DNA of 19,958 nt from Dokdonella_A sp035545255. Its GTDB lineage: Bacteria; Pseudomonadota; Gammaproteobacteria; Xanthomonadales; Rhodanobacteraceae. The notes under the pieces are model-generated. The model was not told the origin of the DNA. It made no database searches and saw only the letters and a list, made by a program, of their open reading frames with translations. Positions 1 through 7,149 of the stretch are shown here, piece by piece; the first letter of the stretch is position 1; each line of letters begins with the position of its first letter. The translations under genes and the position numbers were made by a program. Location: assembly GCA_035545255.1 (NCBI GenBank), contig DASZYR010000097.1, forward strand, positions 1-19,958, read 5' to 3'.

Positions 1-1
1 C

Positions 2-2464
2 GTCGATCCGAAGTCGGATTTCGCCAGCGTACTGAAGCTCTGGATCGCGTACACGGCGGCGCATGAGGAGCTCACGCAGTCGAAGCTTCGTGCGTGGTGC
101 GAGGAGCATTTCCTGTCGTTCCTGCGCATGCGCGAATGGCGCGAGCTGCATCGGCAATTGCTGTTGCTCGTGACGGATGAGTTGAAGTGGGCGCTCGACA
201 AGGTGCCGGCTCCGGCGAACGCACGAGCGAATCCCGCGAGCAGATCGCAACGCGACTCCCTCCCCTTCAAGGGGAGGGCGGGGGAGGGGATGGTGTCGGC
301 GTCGCGTTCGGATGCACAGCGCCGTGGGACGCAAAATCAACACCATCCCCACCCAAACCCTCCCCTTGAAGGGGAGGGCTTCAGAGCGGAAGGTGAGGGC
401 TTGGCGGCGGATCGCTACGAGGCGGTGCACCGCTGCCTGCTATCCGGCTGGCCGACGCAGGTCGGCATGAAGACCGAGCGCGGCACCTATCGCAGCACGC
501 GCGAGCGTAGCTTCACGATCTTTCCGGGCTCCTCGCTCGCGAAATCGCCGCCGCCGTGGGTGCTCGCGGGACAGATCCTCGATCTGCAAAAAGTCTACGG
601 AATGCTCTGCGCGCGCATCGAGCCGCACTGGATCGAGCAGCAGGCCGCGCATCTCGTGCGCAGGAGCTGGCGCGACGTGCACTGGTCGCGAAAGCGCGGC
701 GCGGTCGTCGCGTTCGAGCAGGTCACGCTGTTCGGCCTCACGCTCGTCGAGAAGCGGCCGGTGACGTTCGGTGCTCAGGATCCGAAACTCGCTCACGAAA
801 CCTTCGTGCGCGAGGCGCTGGCGCGCGGCGAGATCGATGCGCGCGCCGATTTCGTGCGCGCGAACGCGCGCATGCTCGCCGAGGCGCGCGAGCTCGAGGC
901 GAAGCGGAGGCGCAGCGGTCTCGTCCGCGACGAAGAGACGCTTGCTTCGTTCTTCGCGGCCAGGCTGCCCGAAGACATTCATACCGCCGCGGCGCTCGAT
1001 GCATGGTATCGAGCGGCGACACCGCAGCAGCAGGCCGCGCTGCACTTCTCGCTGGCCGACGTGCTCGCCGAATCGCCAGGCGTCGGCGCGCGCGAGTTTC
1101 CATCGGAGCTCGACGTCGCCGGACACAGGCTCGGGCTTTCGTACCGCTTCGTTCCGGCCGACCCGGCCGACGGCGTCACGCTGCGCGTGCCGCTCGCTCT
1201 CGTCAACGCGGTGCCGGCGTCGCGCTGCGAATGGCTCGTGCCGGGATTGCTGCCCGACAAAGTCGCCGAGCTGATCCGCGGACTGCCGAAGACGCTACGC
1301 CGCAATTTCGTGCCGGCGCCCGATTTCGCGCGCGCGTTCGCCGAGGCCGAGGCGCCGCGCGACGAGGCGCTCGCATCGGCGCTTGCGGCGTATCTTGCGC
1401 GCGTCACCGGCGTCGCGATCACCGCTTCCGATTTCGCGAGCATCGAGCTGCCGCCGCACCTCTCGATGAATTTCCGCATCTTCGACGACGCGGGCCAGAC
1501 GCTCGCCGAGAGCCGCGATCTCGCGTCGATCCAGGCCGAATGGACCGGTGCCGCCCGCGTCGCGTTCTCGCGCCGCGCGGACGTCGAGCTGACGCGCGAA
1601 GGCGTCGATGCGTTCGATTTCGAGGAAATCCCGGATCGCGTGATCTCGCCGGGCGGGCTCACCGCGTTTCCGGCGCTCGTCGATCTCGGCGAGACGACCG
1701 CGCTTCGCGTATTCGAGCGCCGAGACGAAGCGACGGCTGCGCATCGCGGCGGCGTCGAGCGCCTGTTGCGGCGCGCGCTTGCCGAGCCCGTCAAGCGTGC
1801 GCAGCGGCAGTTGCCGCTCAGGAACGCGCTGATGCTGAAATGGGCTCCGTTGGGAAGCGCCGAATCGCTTCGCATCGATCTCGTCGAAGGCGCGCTGCGC
1901 GAGCTTTTCGCCAGCCGCGATCTCGATATCCGCGGCCGCGACGATTTCGAGCACGCGCGCGAGGAAATCGCGCGCGCGCTCTTCGCGACCGCGATGGAGC
2001 GCCACGCGATCGTCGAGGACATCATCGCGGGCTACGCGGAGCTGAAGCCATTGCTCGAGCCGCCGCTGATGGGCTTCGCACGCGCGAACTACGACGATCT
2101 CGAGGATCAGCTCGCCGAGCTCTTCGCGCCGGGTTTCGTGCGCGATCTTTCCCTGGCGCGGCTCCGGCATTTGCCGCGGTACCTGCGCGCAATGCGCCTG
2201 CGCGCCGAGCGCCTGCGGCAGGACCCGGCCCGCGATCAGGCGCGCATGCTGACCGTGCAGCTCTACTGGCGCGACTATCTGAAGCTGCGCGCGGCGCGCG
2301 GCGAAGACGCTCTGCTCGACGAACTGCGCTGGCTGATCGAGGAGCTTCGCGTATCGACGTTCGCGCAGGAGCTCGGCACGGCAGAAAAGGTTTCGCCGAA
2401 GCGGCTGGCGAGCATGGTGGAAGCGTTGAGCTCGGATGCCGAGCGCGGGAGTGGTCACCCGTAG
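2..2464 (+). CDS. hrpA: ATP-dependent RNA helicase HrpA, C-terminal part (5' end outside window)
   Basis: The frame is open from base 2 and ends at TAG 2462-2464, giving 820 visible residues. HrpA is a DEAH-box RNA helicase linked to ribosome and mRNA processing. The helicase motifs lie upstream of the window. What is visible is the post-helicase region (DPKSDF, then FLSFLRMREWRELHRQL near residues 32-53) and the long DUF3418 tail, with landmarks FPGSSLAKSPPPWVLAG and WLVPGLLPDKV. The sequence ends in a basic/acidic helical region around LYWRDYLKLRAARGED. An oddity is that about 55-60 residues between LKWALDK and AADRYEAVH are not typical of the family. They coincide with a repeat doublet at 258-378 and read as low-complexity peptide (LPFKGRAGEG, then HPHPNPPLEGEG). 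The frame continues through the insert, so the protein may still be functional. The next gene is convergent. Identity is confident; the activity of the modified protein is inferred. Confidence 0.92.
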   Translation, partial: VDPKSDFASVLKLWIAYTAAHEELTQSKLRAWCEEHFLSFLRMREWRELHRQLLLLVTDELKWALDKVPAPANARANPASRSQRDSLPFKGRAGEGMVSASRSDAQRRGTQNQHHPHPNPPLEGEGFRAEGEGLAADRYEAVHRCLLSGWPTQVGMKTERGTYRSTRERSFTIFPGSSLAKSPPPWVLAGQILDLQKVYGMLCARIEPHWIEQQAAHLVRRSWRDVHWSRKRGAVVAFEQVTLFGLTLVEKRPVTFGAQDPKLAHETFVREALARGEIDARADFVRANARMLAEARELEAKRRRSGLVRDEETLASFFAARLPEDIHTAAALDAWYRAATPQQQAALHFSLADVLAESPGVGAREFPSELDVAGHRLGLSYRFVPADPADGVTLRVPLALVNAVPASRCEWLVPGLLPDKVAELIRGLPKTLRRNFVPAPDFARAFAEAEAPRDEALASALAAYLARVTGVAITASDFASIELPPHLSMNFRIFDDAGQTLAESRDLASIQAEWTGAARVAFSRRADVELTREGVDAFDFEEIPDRVISPGGLTAFPALVDLGETTALRVFERRDEATAAHRGGVERLLRRALAEPVKRAQRQLPLRNALMLKWAPLGSAESLRIDLVEGALRELFASRDLDIRGRDDFEHAREEIARALFATAMERHAIVEDIIAGYAELKPLLEPPLMGFARANYDDLEDQLAELFAPGFVRDLSLARLRHLPRYLRAMRLRAERLRQDPARDQARMLTVQLYWRDYLKLRAARGEDALLDELRWLIEELRVSTFAQELGTAEKVSPKRLASMVEALSSDAERGSGHP
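258..378. repeat. REPIN-like inverted repeat doublet inside hrpA
   Basis: Two 38-nt arms at 258-295 and 341-378 are inverted copies of each other, with mismatches only in a central block of about 8 nt. Each arm contains a near-perfect palindrome, CCCTCCCCTT/AAGGGGAGGG. The 45-nt spacer is 296-340. This matches the REPIN architecture (two REP hairpins in opposite orientation) known from bacterial REP/RAYT systems. No stop codon is created in the hrpA frame. The assignment to REP elements is by architecture, not by database match. Confidence 0.8.
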
Positions 2465-2596
2465 CGTGAGAGCGGACCGCCAGCGCTCGTCGTCACCGCT
2501 CAGGCAGGAATCGAGCGACTTCCATGGAGCGCTACGGGACTGGATCCCGTCTCATCGGCCATCCGTGGCCTGTGCGGGGACGACTTCATCCTGAAA

Positions 2597-2628
2597 TCGC
2601 CCGCGCGGGGCGACCTCATTCCGAGGTC
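2597..2628. terminator. Pair of hairpins between convergent genes, possible bidirectional terminator
   Basis: Two adjacent stem-loops lie between the ends of hrpA and the convergent small gene. The first has stem TCGCCC/GGGCGA with a 5-nt loop (2597-2613). The second has stem GACCTC/GAGGTC with a 5-nt loop (2612-2628) and overlaps the stop codon of the minus-strand gene. There is no clear U-tract, so termination is inferred from position. The rest of the 2465-2626 spacer contains a degenerate hairpin, CGGGA/TCCCG near 2534-2548, that may be the remnant of another dispersed repeat. Confidence 0.4.
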
Positions 2629-3097
2629 ACTTGATCCGCTGCACGCGCACGCTGCAGCCGCACCCCTCGACATACATCAGCCAGCTGCCGAGCAGCATCG
2701 GCTTGATGCGCACGACCGGATTTTCGAACTTGCCGGCGTCGTACATGCCCGATTCGGCCTGCTTCCACACCTGGCCGTTATCGAGCTTGAACGTGGTCTT
2801 GCCGCGCCAGCCGAAGAATTCGCCGTCGATGTGGCTTTCGACGACTTCTCGGGCGCCGGAGTCCGGATAGAACATCGGCTGCCCGCTCGGCGAGACGACC
2901 TGCGGGGTGCCGGCCCCGTGCGTGCGCAGCCAGTCGTTCAGGTATTTCAGCTGTTCGGGCGAAAGGTGGTCGAGCCCCGCGGCGCGGAAATCGGTCTGCG
3001 ACATGCGCTCCTCGAGCGTCGCGGGCTGCGTCTCGGCAGCGGCGCTGCAGGCGAAGAGGGCGATCAGTAGGGTGAGGACATTCGGGAAAAGGCGCAT
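2627..3097 (-). CDS. Small exported protein of unknown function
   Basis: This is a 156-residue protein starting at ATG 3097. I chose this start because it places a classic signal peptide at the N-terminus (MRLFPNVLTLLIALFACSAAA, cleavage probably before ETQPA). Longer starts at 3181 or 3328 would bury it behind basic, atypical sequence. The mature protein has a conserved-looking helix (EERMSQTDFRAAGLDHLSP, then EQLKYLNDWLRTHG). A beta-rich C-terminal part follows (GEFFGWRGKTTFKLDNGQVW, then NPVVRIKPMLLGSWLMYVEG), ending in CGCSVRVQRIK. I recall similar exported proteins in Xanthomonadales without an assigned function. The C-terminal part may be a small SH3-like barrel, which is an inference. 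No strong Shine-Dalgarno is visible. It is divergent from the next gene and convergent with hrpA. Confidence 0.75.
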   Translation of the reverse strand: MRLFPNVLTLLIALFACSAAAETQPATLEERMSQTDFRAAGLDHLSPEQLKYLNDWLRTHGAGTPQVVSPSGQPMFYPDSGAREVVESHIDGEFFGWRGKTTFKLDNGQVWKQAESGMYDAGKFENPVVRIKPMLLGSWLMYVEGCGCSVRVQRIK

Positions 3098-3360
3098 GGG
3101 CTTGTTCGAGGCGTTGGTTCGTGACCGTGGCCGCAAAAATCCTTGTCTGTTTGCGAACTTGAATGATGCGCGCAGCCGCATAACCGGATAGAATGCGGCC
3201 GCCCGAGTGTAGCATGACGGTTCCGGGTCCACGTGCGTGGACGAAAGAAGACGCCGCAGGCGAGCCGGGCAGAGGGAGTTCCATGCGTGCCAAGGACAGC
3301 GCCCCCGAGACGGGCGGCGCAAGCGCACGTGCAGTACCGCAATTGACGAGAAGCCCAGAA
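3098..3360. promoter_or_regulatory. Divergent intergenic region, presumed promoters of two exported-protein genes
   Basis: This 263-bp spacer separates two divergent genes encoding exported proteins, so it should hold promoters for both. I cannot identify convincing -35/-10 pairs. An AT-richer stretch around 3131-3180 is the likeliest promoter area. Open frames cover the spacer on both strands but encode atypical basic sequence and are not supported as coding. Confidence 0.35.
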
Positions 3361-4542
3361 ATGCCCGCCATCAAGTTGTCCGCAGTATCCGTCGCCGGTC
3401 TCGCCGTTTCCGCCTTCCTCACCCCCGCTTTCTGCTCCGCCGCGACGCTGGTCGTGAATCGCGAGCAGCCGGTCCAGATCTCGACGTCGCCAGGATTCAA
3501 CTATCAGGTGCAGGGCGGCAACGGCAGCCTCACGGTCGATACGGAAGGCTGGCTGTTCTGCGCCAACGTGCCTGACGCGCCGCAGACCCAGGTCTCGCTC
3601 GTGCCGCGGCACGGCAGCTGGCGCATGCCGGTCGCGCAGGACGTCAGCACCGTCAGCTACAGCAGCGGCGCCCTCTACGTGAATCGCAGCCCGTCGCCGA
3701 CGCTCGTCTGTCACGGCGTCGGTTCGCAAGGCGAAACGACTTCGGCCTTGACGGAAGGGCTCTTCAAGAACGCATTCGAGTCGAAGACGATCGAGCAGTA
3801 CGCAAACCTCGTGAACTGGATTTCGACGCCGGGTTTCGACTGGACGCTTGCTTCGAACTGGACGCAGGTTCCCACCGATCCGTGCAATCCGACGGCAAAC
3901 CAGCCGGCCCAGGTCAGCGAACCGACGCTCTGCGCCGCCGCGACCGGCGTGCGGTCAGGCGCCGTCGGCGGAAGCGTGCGCGCTGCGACCGCGTGGACCG
4001 CGACCCCGGACGGCTCCAACTTCTATTACGTCGTGCGGATCGACGCGCGCTATGGCGCGCAGGGCGAATTCAACGTGCCGGCGGCTCCGTTGTTCGACGG
4101 AGAACAGTCGGAGGACGCGGGCAGTGTCGACGTGAGCATCATCGATGCGTACAACCGCGGCGATCAGGGAGTCGGCGGCTATCTCGGCGACACTGGACAG
4201 TGGTGCGCGCTCACTGATCTTCCGCAGGGTCTCGCCCCGAACGTGTGCGCCAACGCAACGGCTTCGGGCACGCTGAGCGGCCCACTCGGCACCGATGGCG
4301 CTCATGCGCTTTCGCTTCACCTCGGGCCACCGCCGACCCAAACGCCCGCACGCTCGTTCTACATGGTCTTCATCCGCCCGATCGTCGGCCCGCCGCCTGA
4401 CGGTGGTGAACCTGCAGTCGCGGTCACTGTGCTCACCGAGCCGAGCGCCATCGCCGAGGGCGGCGACCGCTTCCGCGGCGACGACGTCGTGTTCGGCTTC
4501 CTGCCGGGTTCCTCCGGGTTCCCGTGGATGAGCGGCCAGTAA
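3361..4542 (+). CDS. Exported protein of unknown function, 393 aa
   Basis: The start is set at ATG 3361 because it begins a signal peptide (MPAIKLSAVSVAGLAVSAFL, then TPAFCSA, cleavage near ATLVV). The frame is open back to 3193, but the upstream residues are not signal-like and precede a weak GAGAAG at 3349-3354. The mature protein is beta-rich and low in lysine, with cysteines that could form disulphides (GWLFCANVP, TLVCHGVG, DPCNP, TLCAAAT, QWCALT, NVCANAT). The C-terminal part has alternating hydrophobic strands (SFYMVFIRPIVG, PAVAVTVLTEP) and ends FPWMSGQ. I recognise no catalytic motif or named domain. It lies 74 bp upstream of relA on the same strand, separated by a stem-loop, so it is probably its own unit. 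Confidence 0.72.
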   Translation: MPAIKLSAVSVAGLAVSAFLTPAFCSAATLVVNREQPVQISTSPGFNYQVQGGNGSLTVDTEGWLFCANVPDAPQTQVSLVPRHGSWRMPVAQDVSTVSYSSGALYVNRSPSPTLVCHGVGSQGETTSALTEGLFKNAFESKTIEQYANLVNWISTPGFDWTLASNWTQVPTDPCNPTANQPAQVSEPTLCAAATGVRSGAVGGSVRAATAWTATPDGSNFYYVVRIDARYGAQGEFNVPAAPLFDGEQSEDAGSVDVSIIDAYNRGDQGVGGYLGDTGQWCALTDLPQGLAPNVCANATASGTLSGPLGTDGAHALSLHLGPPPTQTPARSFYMVFIRPIVGPPPDGGEPAVAVTVLTEPSAIAEGGDRFRGDDVVFGFLPGSSGFPWMSGQ

Positions 4543-4561
4543 CGAAGCCGCTCCGCCGATC

Positions 4562-4592
4562 GCCGCTGCTGCCGCTTGGCGGCAGCGCGGCG
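4562..4592. terminator. Stem-loop between exported-protein gene and relA
   Basis: There is a perfect 8-bp stem GCTGCCGC/GCGGCAGC (4568-4575 and 4579-4586) with a TTG loop. It extends outward with one bulge to GCCGC/GCGGC. It begins 19 nt after the stop codon at 4542. There is no U-tract, so it could be a Rho-independent-like barrier or simply a 3' stabilising hairpin. Confidence 0.45.
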
Positions 4593-4616
4593 TAAGCTTC
4601 GACCCTCCCGATTCGA

Positions 4617-6809
4617 ATGGACGGCGCATCGCGCCGTCGGATGCCGTTCGTGAAGCGCAAGCACGATCAGAATCCGAGTCTCGAGCGCTGGCTCGCCGAT
4701 TCGAAGTTCGCGCCGTCCGCGGACGCACTCGCGCGCGCCTGCGCGCTGGCCGACGCGCGCGGCGCTGAGCTCGGCGGCTCCTGGACGGAACGGCGGCTGC
4801 CGCTTCTCGCGACGCTCGACGTGATCCGCGATCTCGGCGTCGGCCCCGAGGCGCTCGCGGCTTCGATCCTCCATGCGTTGATCGAATCCGGCATGAAGCC
4901 CGACGACGCGGCGCTCGCGTCGTTCCCCGAGGACGTGCGCCATCTCGTCGAAGGCCAGCAGGCGGCCGAGCGCGTCTGGTCGCTTTACGCCGCGCGCGGC
5001 AGTGCAGGCGGCACCGAAGGCTTGCGCCGTCTTCTGCTCGCGATCATCCGCGACCTGCGCGTCGTGTTCATCCTGCTCGCGCGCCAGCTCGTGTGCATGC
5101 GTCAGGCGTCGCGGCTGCCGGAGGACGAGCGCCGCGCGCTCGCGCAGCTGACCGCCGACATCCACGCGCCGCTCGCGAACCGGCTCGGCATCTGGCAGCT
5201 CAAGTGGGAGCTCGAGGATCTCGCGTTCCGTTATCTGCAACCCGACGTCTACCGCCGCATCGCCGATCTTCTCGACGAGCGCCGCGGCGATCGCGAGAGC
5301 TGGATCGCAGAAGCGAAGGCGACGCTCGATGCGGCATTGCGCAAGGCCGGAATCGCCGCCGATATCGGCGGACGGCCGAAGCACATCCATTCGATCTGGC
5401 GCAAGATGCAGAAGAAGGGCGTCGAGTTCTCCGACCTCTACGATGTGCGCGCGCTGCGCATCCTCGTCGAGGACATCGCGACATGTTACGGCGCGCTCGG
5501 CGTCGTGCACTCGCTCTGGGCCTACGTGCCGGGCGAGTTCGACGACTACATCGCGAGCCCGAAAGGCAACCAGTACCAATCCCTGCACACCGCGGTCGTC
5601 GGCCCGCACGGCAAGACGCTCGAAGTGCAGATCCGCACGCACGAGATGCACCGCCATGCCGAGCTCGGCTTCGCGGCGCACTGGCGGTACAAGGAAGGCG
5701 GCGGCGCCGACGCGAGTTTCGAGCGCAAGATCGCCTGGATGCGCCAGCTGCTCGAAAGCAAGGACGCGCGCGAGGACGACGCGGCGCTGCTCGCAGGTTT
5801 CAGGACCGAAGTCATCGAGGATCGCGTTTATCTCCTGACGCCGAGAGGTCAGGTCATCGACCTTCCGCGCGGCGCGACCGTGCTCGACTTCGCGTACTCG
5901 ATCCACACCGACGTCGGCCACCGTTGCCGCGGCGCGAAGGTCAACGGCCGCATCGTGCCGCTGACTTTCCAGCCGGCGAGCGGCGATCGCGTCGAGATCC
6001 TGACCGGCAAGACGATCGAGCCGCGCCGCGACTGGCTCTCGCCGCATCACGGCTATCTCGCGACGCATCGAGCGCGCGAGAAGGTGCGCACGTGGTTCAA
6101 GCGTATCGACCATGCGCAGAATCTCGCCGCCGGCCGTGCACTGCTCGATCGCGAGCTGAAGCGCCTCGCGCTGCATCAGGCGAACATCGATGCGCTGCCG
6201 GCACGCTTCCAGCTGAAGACGCAGGACGAATTGCTCGAAGCGCTCGCGCTCGGCGACATCTCGCCGGGCCAGGTCGCGCGCGCTCTGCACGAGACGATCG
6301 CGCCGCAGGCACCGGCCGCGCCGAGCGCGCCGGCTCCGCCGCGCGCGCCGGCGCGCGGCAAGGACGCGATCGTCATCGAAGGCGTCGGCAACCTGATGAC
6401 GCAGCTTGCGAAGTGCTGCCAGCCGCTGCCTGGCGATGCCGTCGCGGGATTCATCACGCGTGGCCGCGGGGTCTCGGTGCATCGCGCCGACTGCAAGCAG
6501 CTCGCGCGGCTTCGCGAGCGCGACGCGAGCCGCATCATCGAAGTCGACTGGGGCGAGCGCAAGGAGCACGCCTACGAAGTCAACGTCGTCGTGCGTGGAT
6601 ACGATCGCAAATGGCTGCACAAGGACATCACGAACGTCATCGCGGCCGCGAACGCGCACCTGCTCGCGATCAACACGCAGGTTGATTCGAAGCAGGGGCT
6701 CGCCGAAATGAACTTCGCCTTGCGTGTCACCGACTTCGGCCAGCTCTCCGGCCTGCTCGCACGGCTTGCGACCGTGCCGAACGTGCTCGAAGCGCGGCGC
6801 GTGACTTGA
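4617..6809 (+). CDS. relA: GTP pyrophosphokinase RelA, (p)ppGpp synthetase
   Basis: RelA transfers pyrophosphate from ATP to GTP or GDP to make the stringent-response alarmone when uncharged tRNA stalls ribosomes. The 730-residue length fits the long RSH family. The N-terminal pseudo-hydrolase domain has lost the HD metal motif: H86-A-L-I-E-S stands where active hydrolases have HDxxED. The synthetase domain includes GRPKHIHSIWRKMQKKG and SDLYDVRALRI, then E307-F-D-D followed by YIASPKGNQYQSLH and LEVQIRT. The acidic ExDD signature is typical of monofunctional RelA rather than bifunctional SpoT/Rel (RxKD). A TGS domain (about 404-465), an Ala/Pro-rich linker near 560-580, a Cys-Cys zinc-finger-like region (K599-C-C-QPLPGD) and a C-terminal ACT domain follow. 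The start could be 4617 or ATG 4641; no clear ribosome site decides. A REP cluster begins 8 nt after the stop. Confidence 0.95.
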   Translation: MDGASRRRMPFVKRKHDQNPSLERWLADSKFAPSADALARACALADARGAELGGSWTERRLPLLATLDVIRDLGVGPEALAASILHALIESGMKPDDAALASFPEDVRHLVEGQQAAERVWSLYAARGSAGGTEGLRRLLLAIIRDLRVVFILLARQLVCMRQASRLPEDERRALAQLTADIHAPLANRLGIWQLKWELEDLAFRYLQPDVYRRIADLLDERRGDRESWIAEAKATLDAALRKAGIAADIGGRPKHIHSIWRKMQKKGVEFSDLYDVRALRILVEDIATCYGALGVVHSLWAYVPGEFDDYIASPKGNQYQSLHTAVVGPHGKTLEVQIRTHEMHRHAELGFAAHWRYKEGGGADASFERKIAWMRQLLESKDAREDDAALLAGFRTEVIEDRVYLLTPRGQVIDLPRGATVLDFAYSIHTDVGHRCRGAKVNGRIVPLTFQPASGDRVEILTGKTIEPRRDWLSPHHGYLATHRAREKVRTWFKRIDHAQNLAAGRALLDRELKRLALHQANIDALPARFQLKTQDELLEALALGDISPGQVARALHETIAPQAPAAPSAPAPPRAPARGKDAIVIEGVGNLMTQLAKCCQPLPGDAVAGFITRGRGVSVHRADCKQLARLRERDASRIIEVDWGERKEHAYEVNVVVRGYDRKWLHKDITNVIAAANAHLLAINTQVDSKQGLAEMNFALRVTDFGQLSGLLARLATVPNVLEARRVT

Positions 6810-6816
6810 GCTTTCG

Positions 6817-7003
6817 CTTCTCCCGCTTGCGGGAGAAGTCGGCGCGCAGCGCCGGATGAGGGCAATCGGAGTGAAGCCCTTCGCGAGTGCGGCCCTCACC
6901 CGCGCCTTCGGCGCGGCCTCTCCCGCAAGCGGAAGAGGCGACGGGCTTTTCCTTCTCCCGCAAGCGGAAGCGGCGACAGGCTTTCCTTCTCCGCTTGCGG
7001 GAC
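6817..7003. repeat. Cluster of REP-like hairpins (REPIN doublet plus extra copies)
   Basis: A perfect 10-bp palindrome CTTCTCCCGC-TT-GCGGGAGAAG lies at 6817-6838, only 8 nt past the relA stop. The ~46-nt block 6817-6863 is repeated in inverted orientation at 6892-6937 across a 28-nt spacer. Both arms end in the same GGATGAGGGC/GCCCTCACCC type of sequence. Two further partial hairpins follow (about 6951-6970 and 6985-7003). Together these fill most of the 340-bp gap between relA and the kinase gene. They may stabilise or end the relA transcript. No U-tract is present. Confidence 0.8.
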
Positions 7004-7090
7004 AGGTGCCGAGAAGTCGGAGTGGATGCCGCCCTGCGTTTCGAGTCCCGAACGAACCTCGGCGGGCCGTCCGGTGTCTGCATGTTAAGC

Positions 7091-7119
7091 TGCCGCACCG
7101 CCGAAAATATCGTGCGGCA
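7091..7119. promoter_or_regulatory. 8-bp inverted repeat upstream of the kinase gene
   Basis: TGCCGCAC (7091-7098) and GTGCGGCA (7112-7119) form a perfect inverted repeat around an AT-rich 13-nt centre containing GAAAATAT. It sits 30 bp before the proposed GTG start at 7150. It could be an operator, overlap the promoter, or form a 5' leader hairpin. Nothing else in 7004-7149 resembles a gene. Confidence 0.35.
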
Positions 7120-7149
7120 ACCGTTCCTTGCGCCGGAAGCGACCGACCC

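Noticed and set aside
258..378. CRISPR-like repeat-spacer array
   Set aside because: There are only two arms, and they are inverted. There is no direct repetition with unique spacers and there are no cas genes.
556..2469. 637-codon plus-strand frame overlapping hrpA
   Set aside because: It is an alternative frame of hrpA, extremely Arg/Ala-rich, with no domains.
4359..6899. 846-codon minus-strand open frame opposite relA
   Set aside because: It is antisense to a clear RelA with conserved motifs. The translation is Arg/Ala/Asp-rich with no family resemblance, as expected for the mirror frame of high-GC coding DNA.
6856..7149. Extension of the kinase N-terminus by 98 residues
   Set aside because: The extension is translated REP sequence. 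The kinase fold begins right after GTG 7150.
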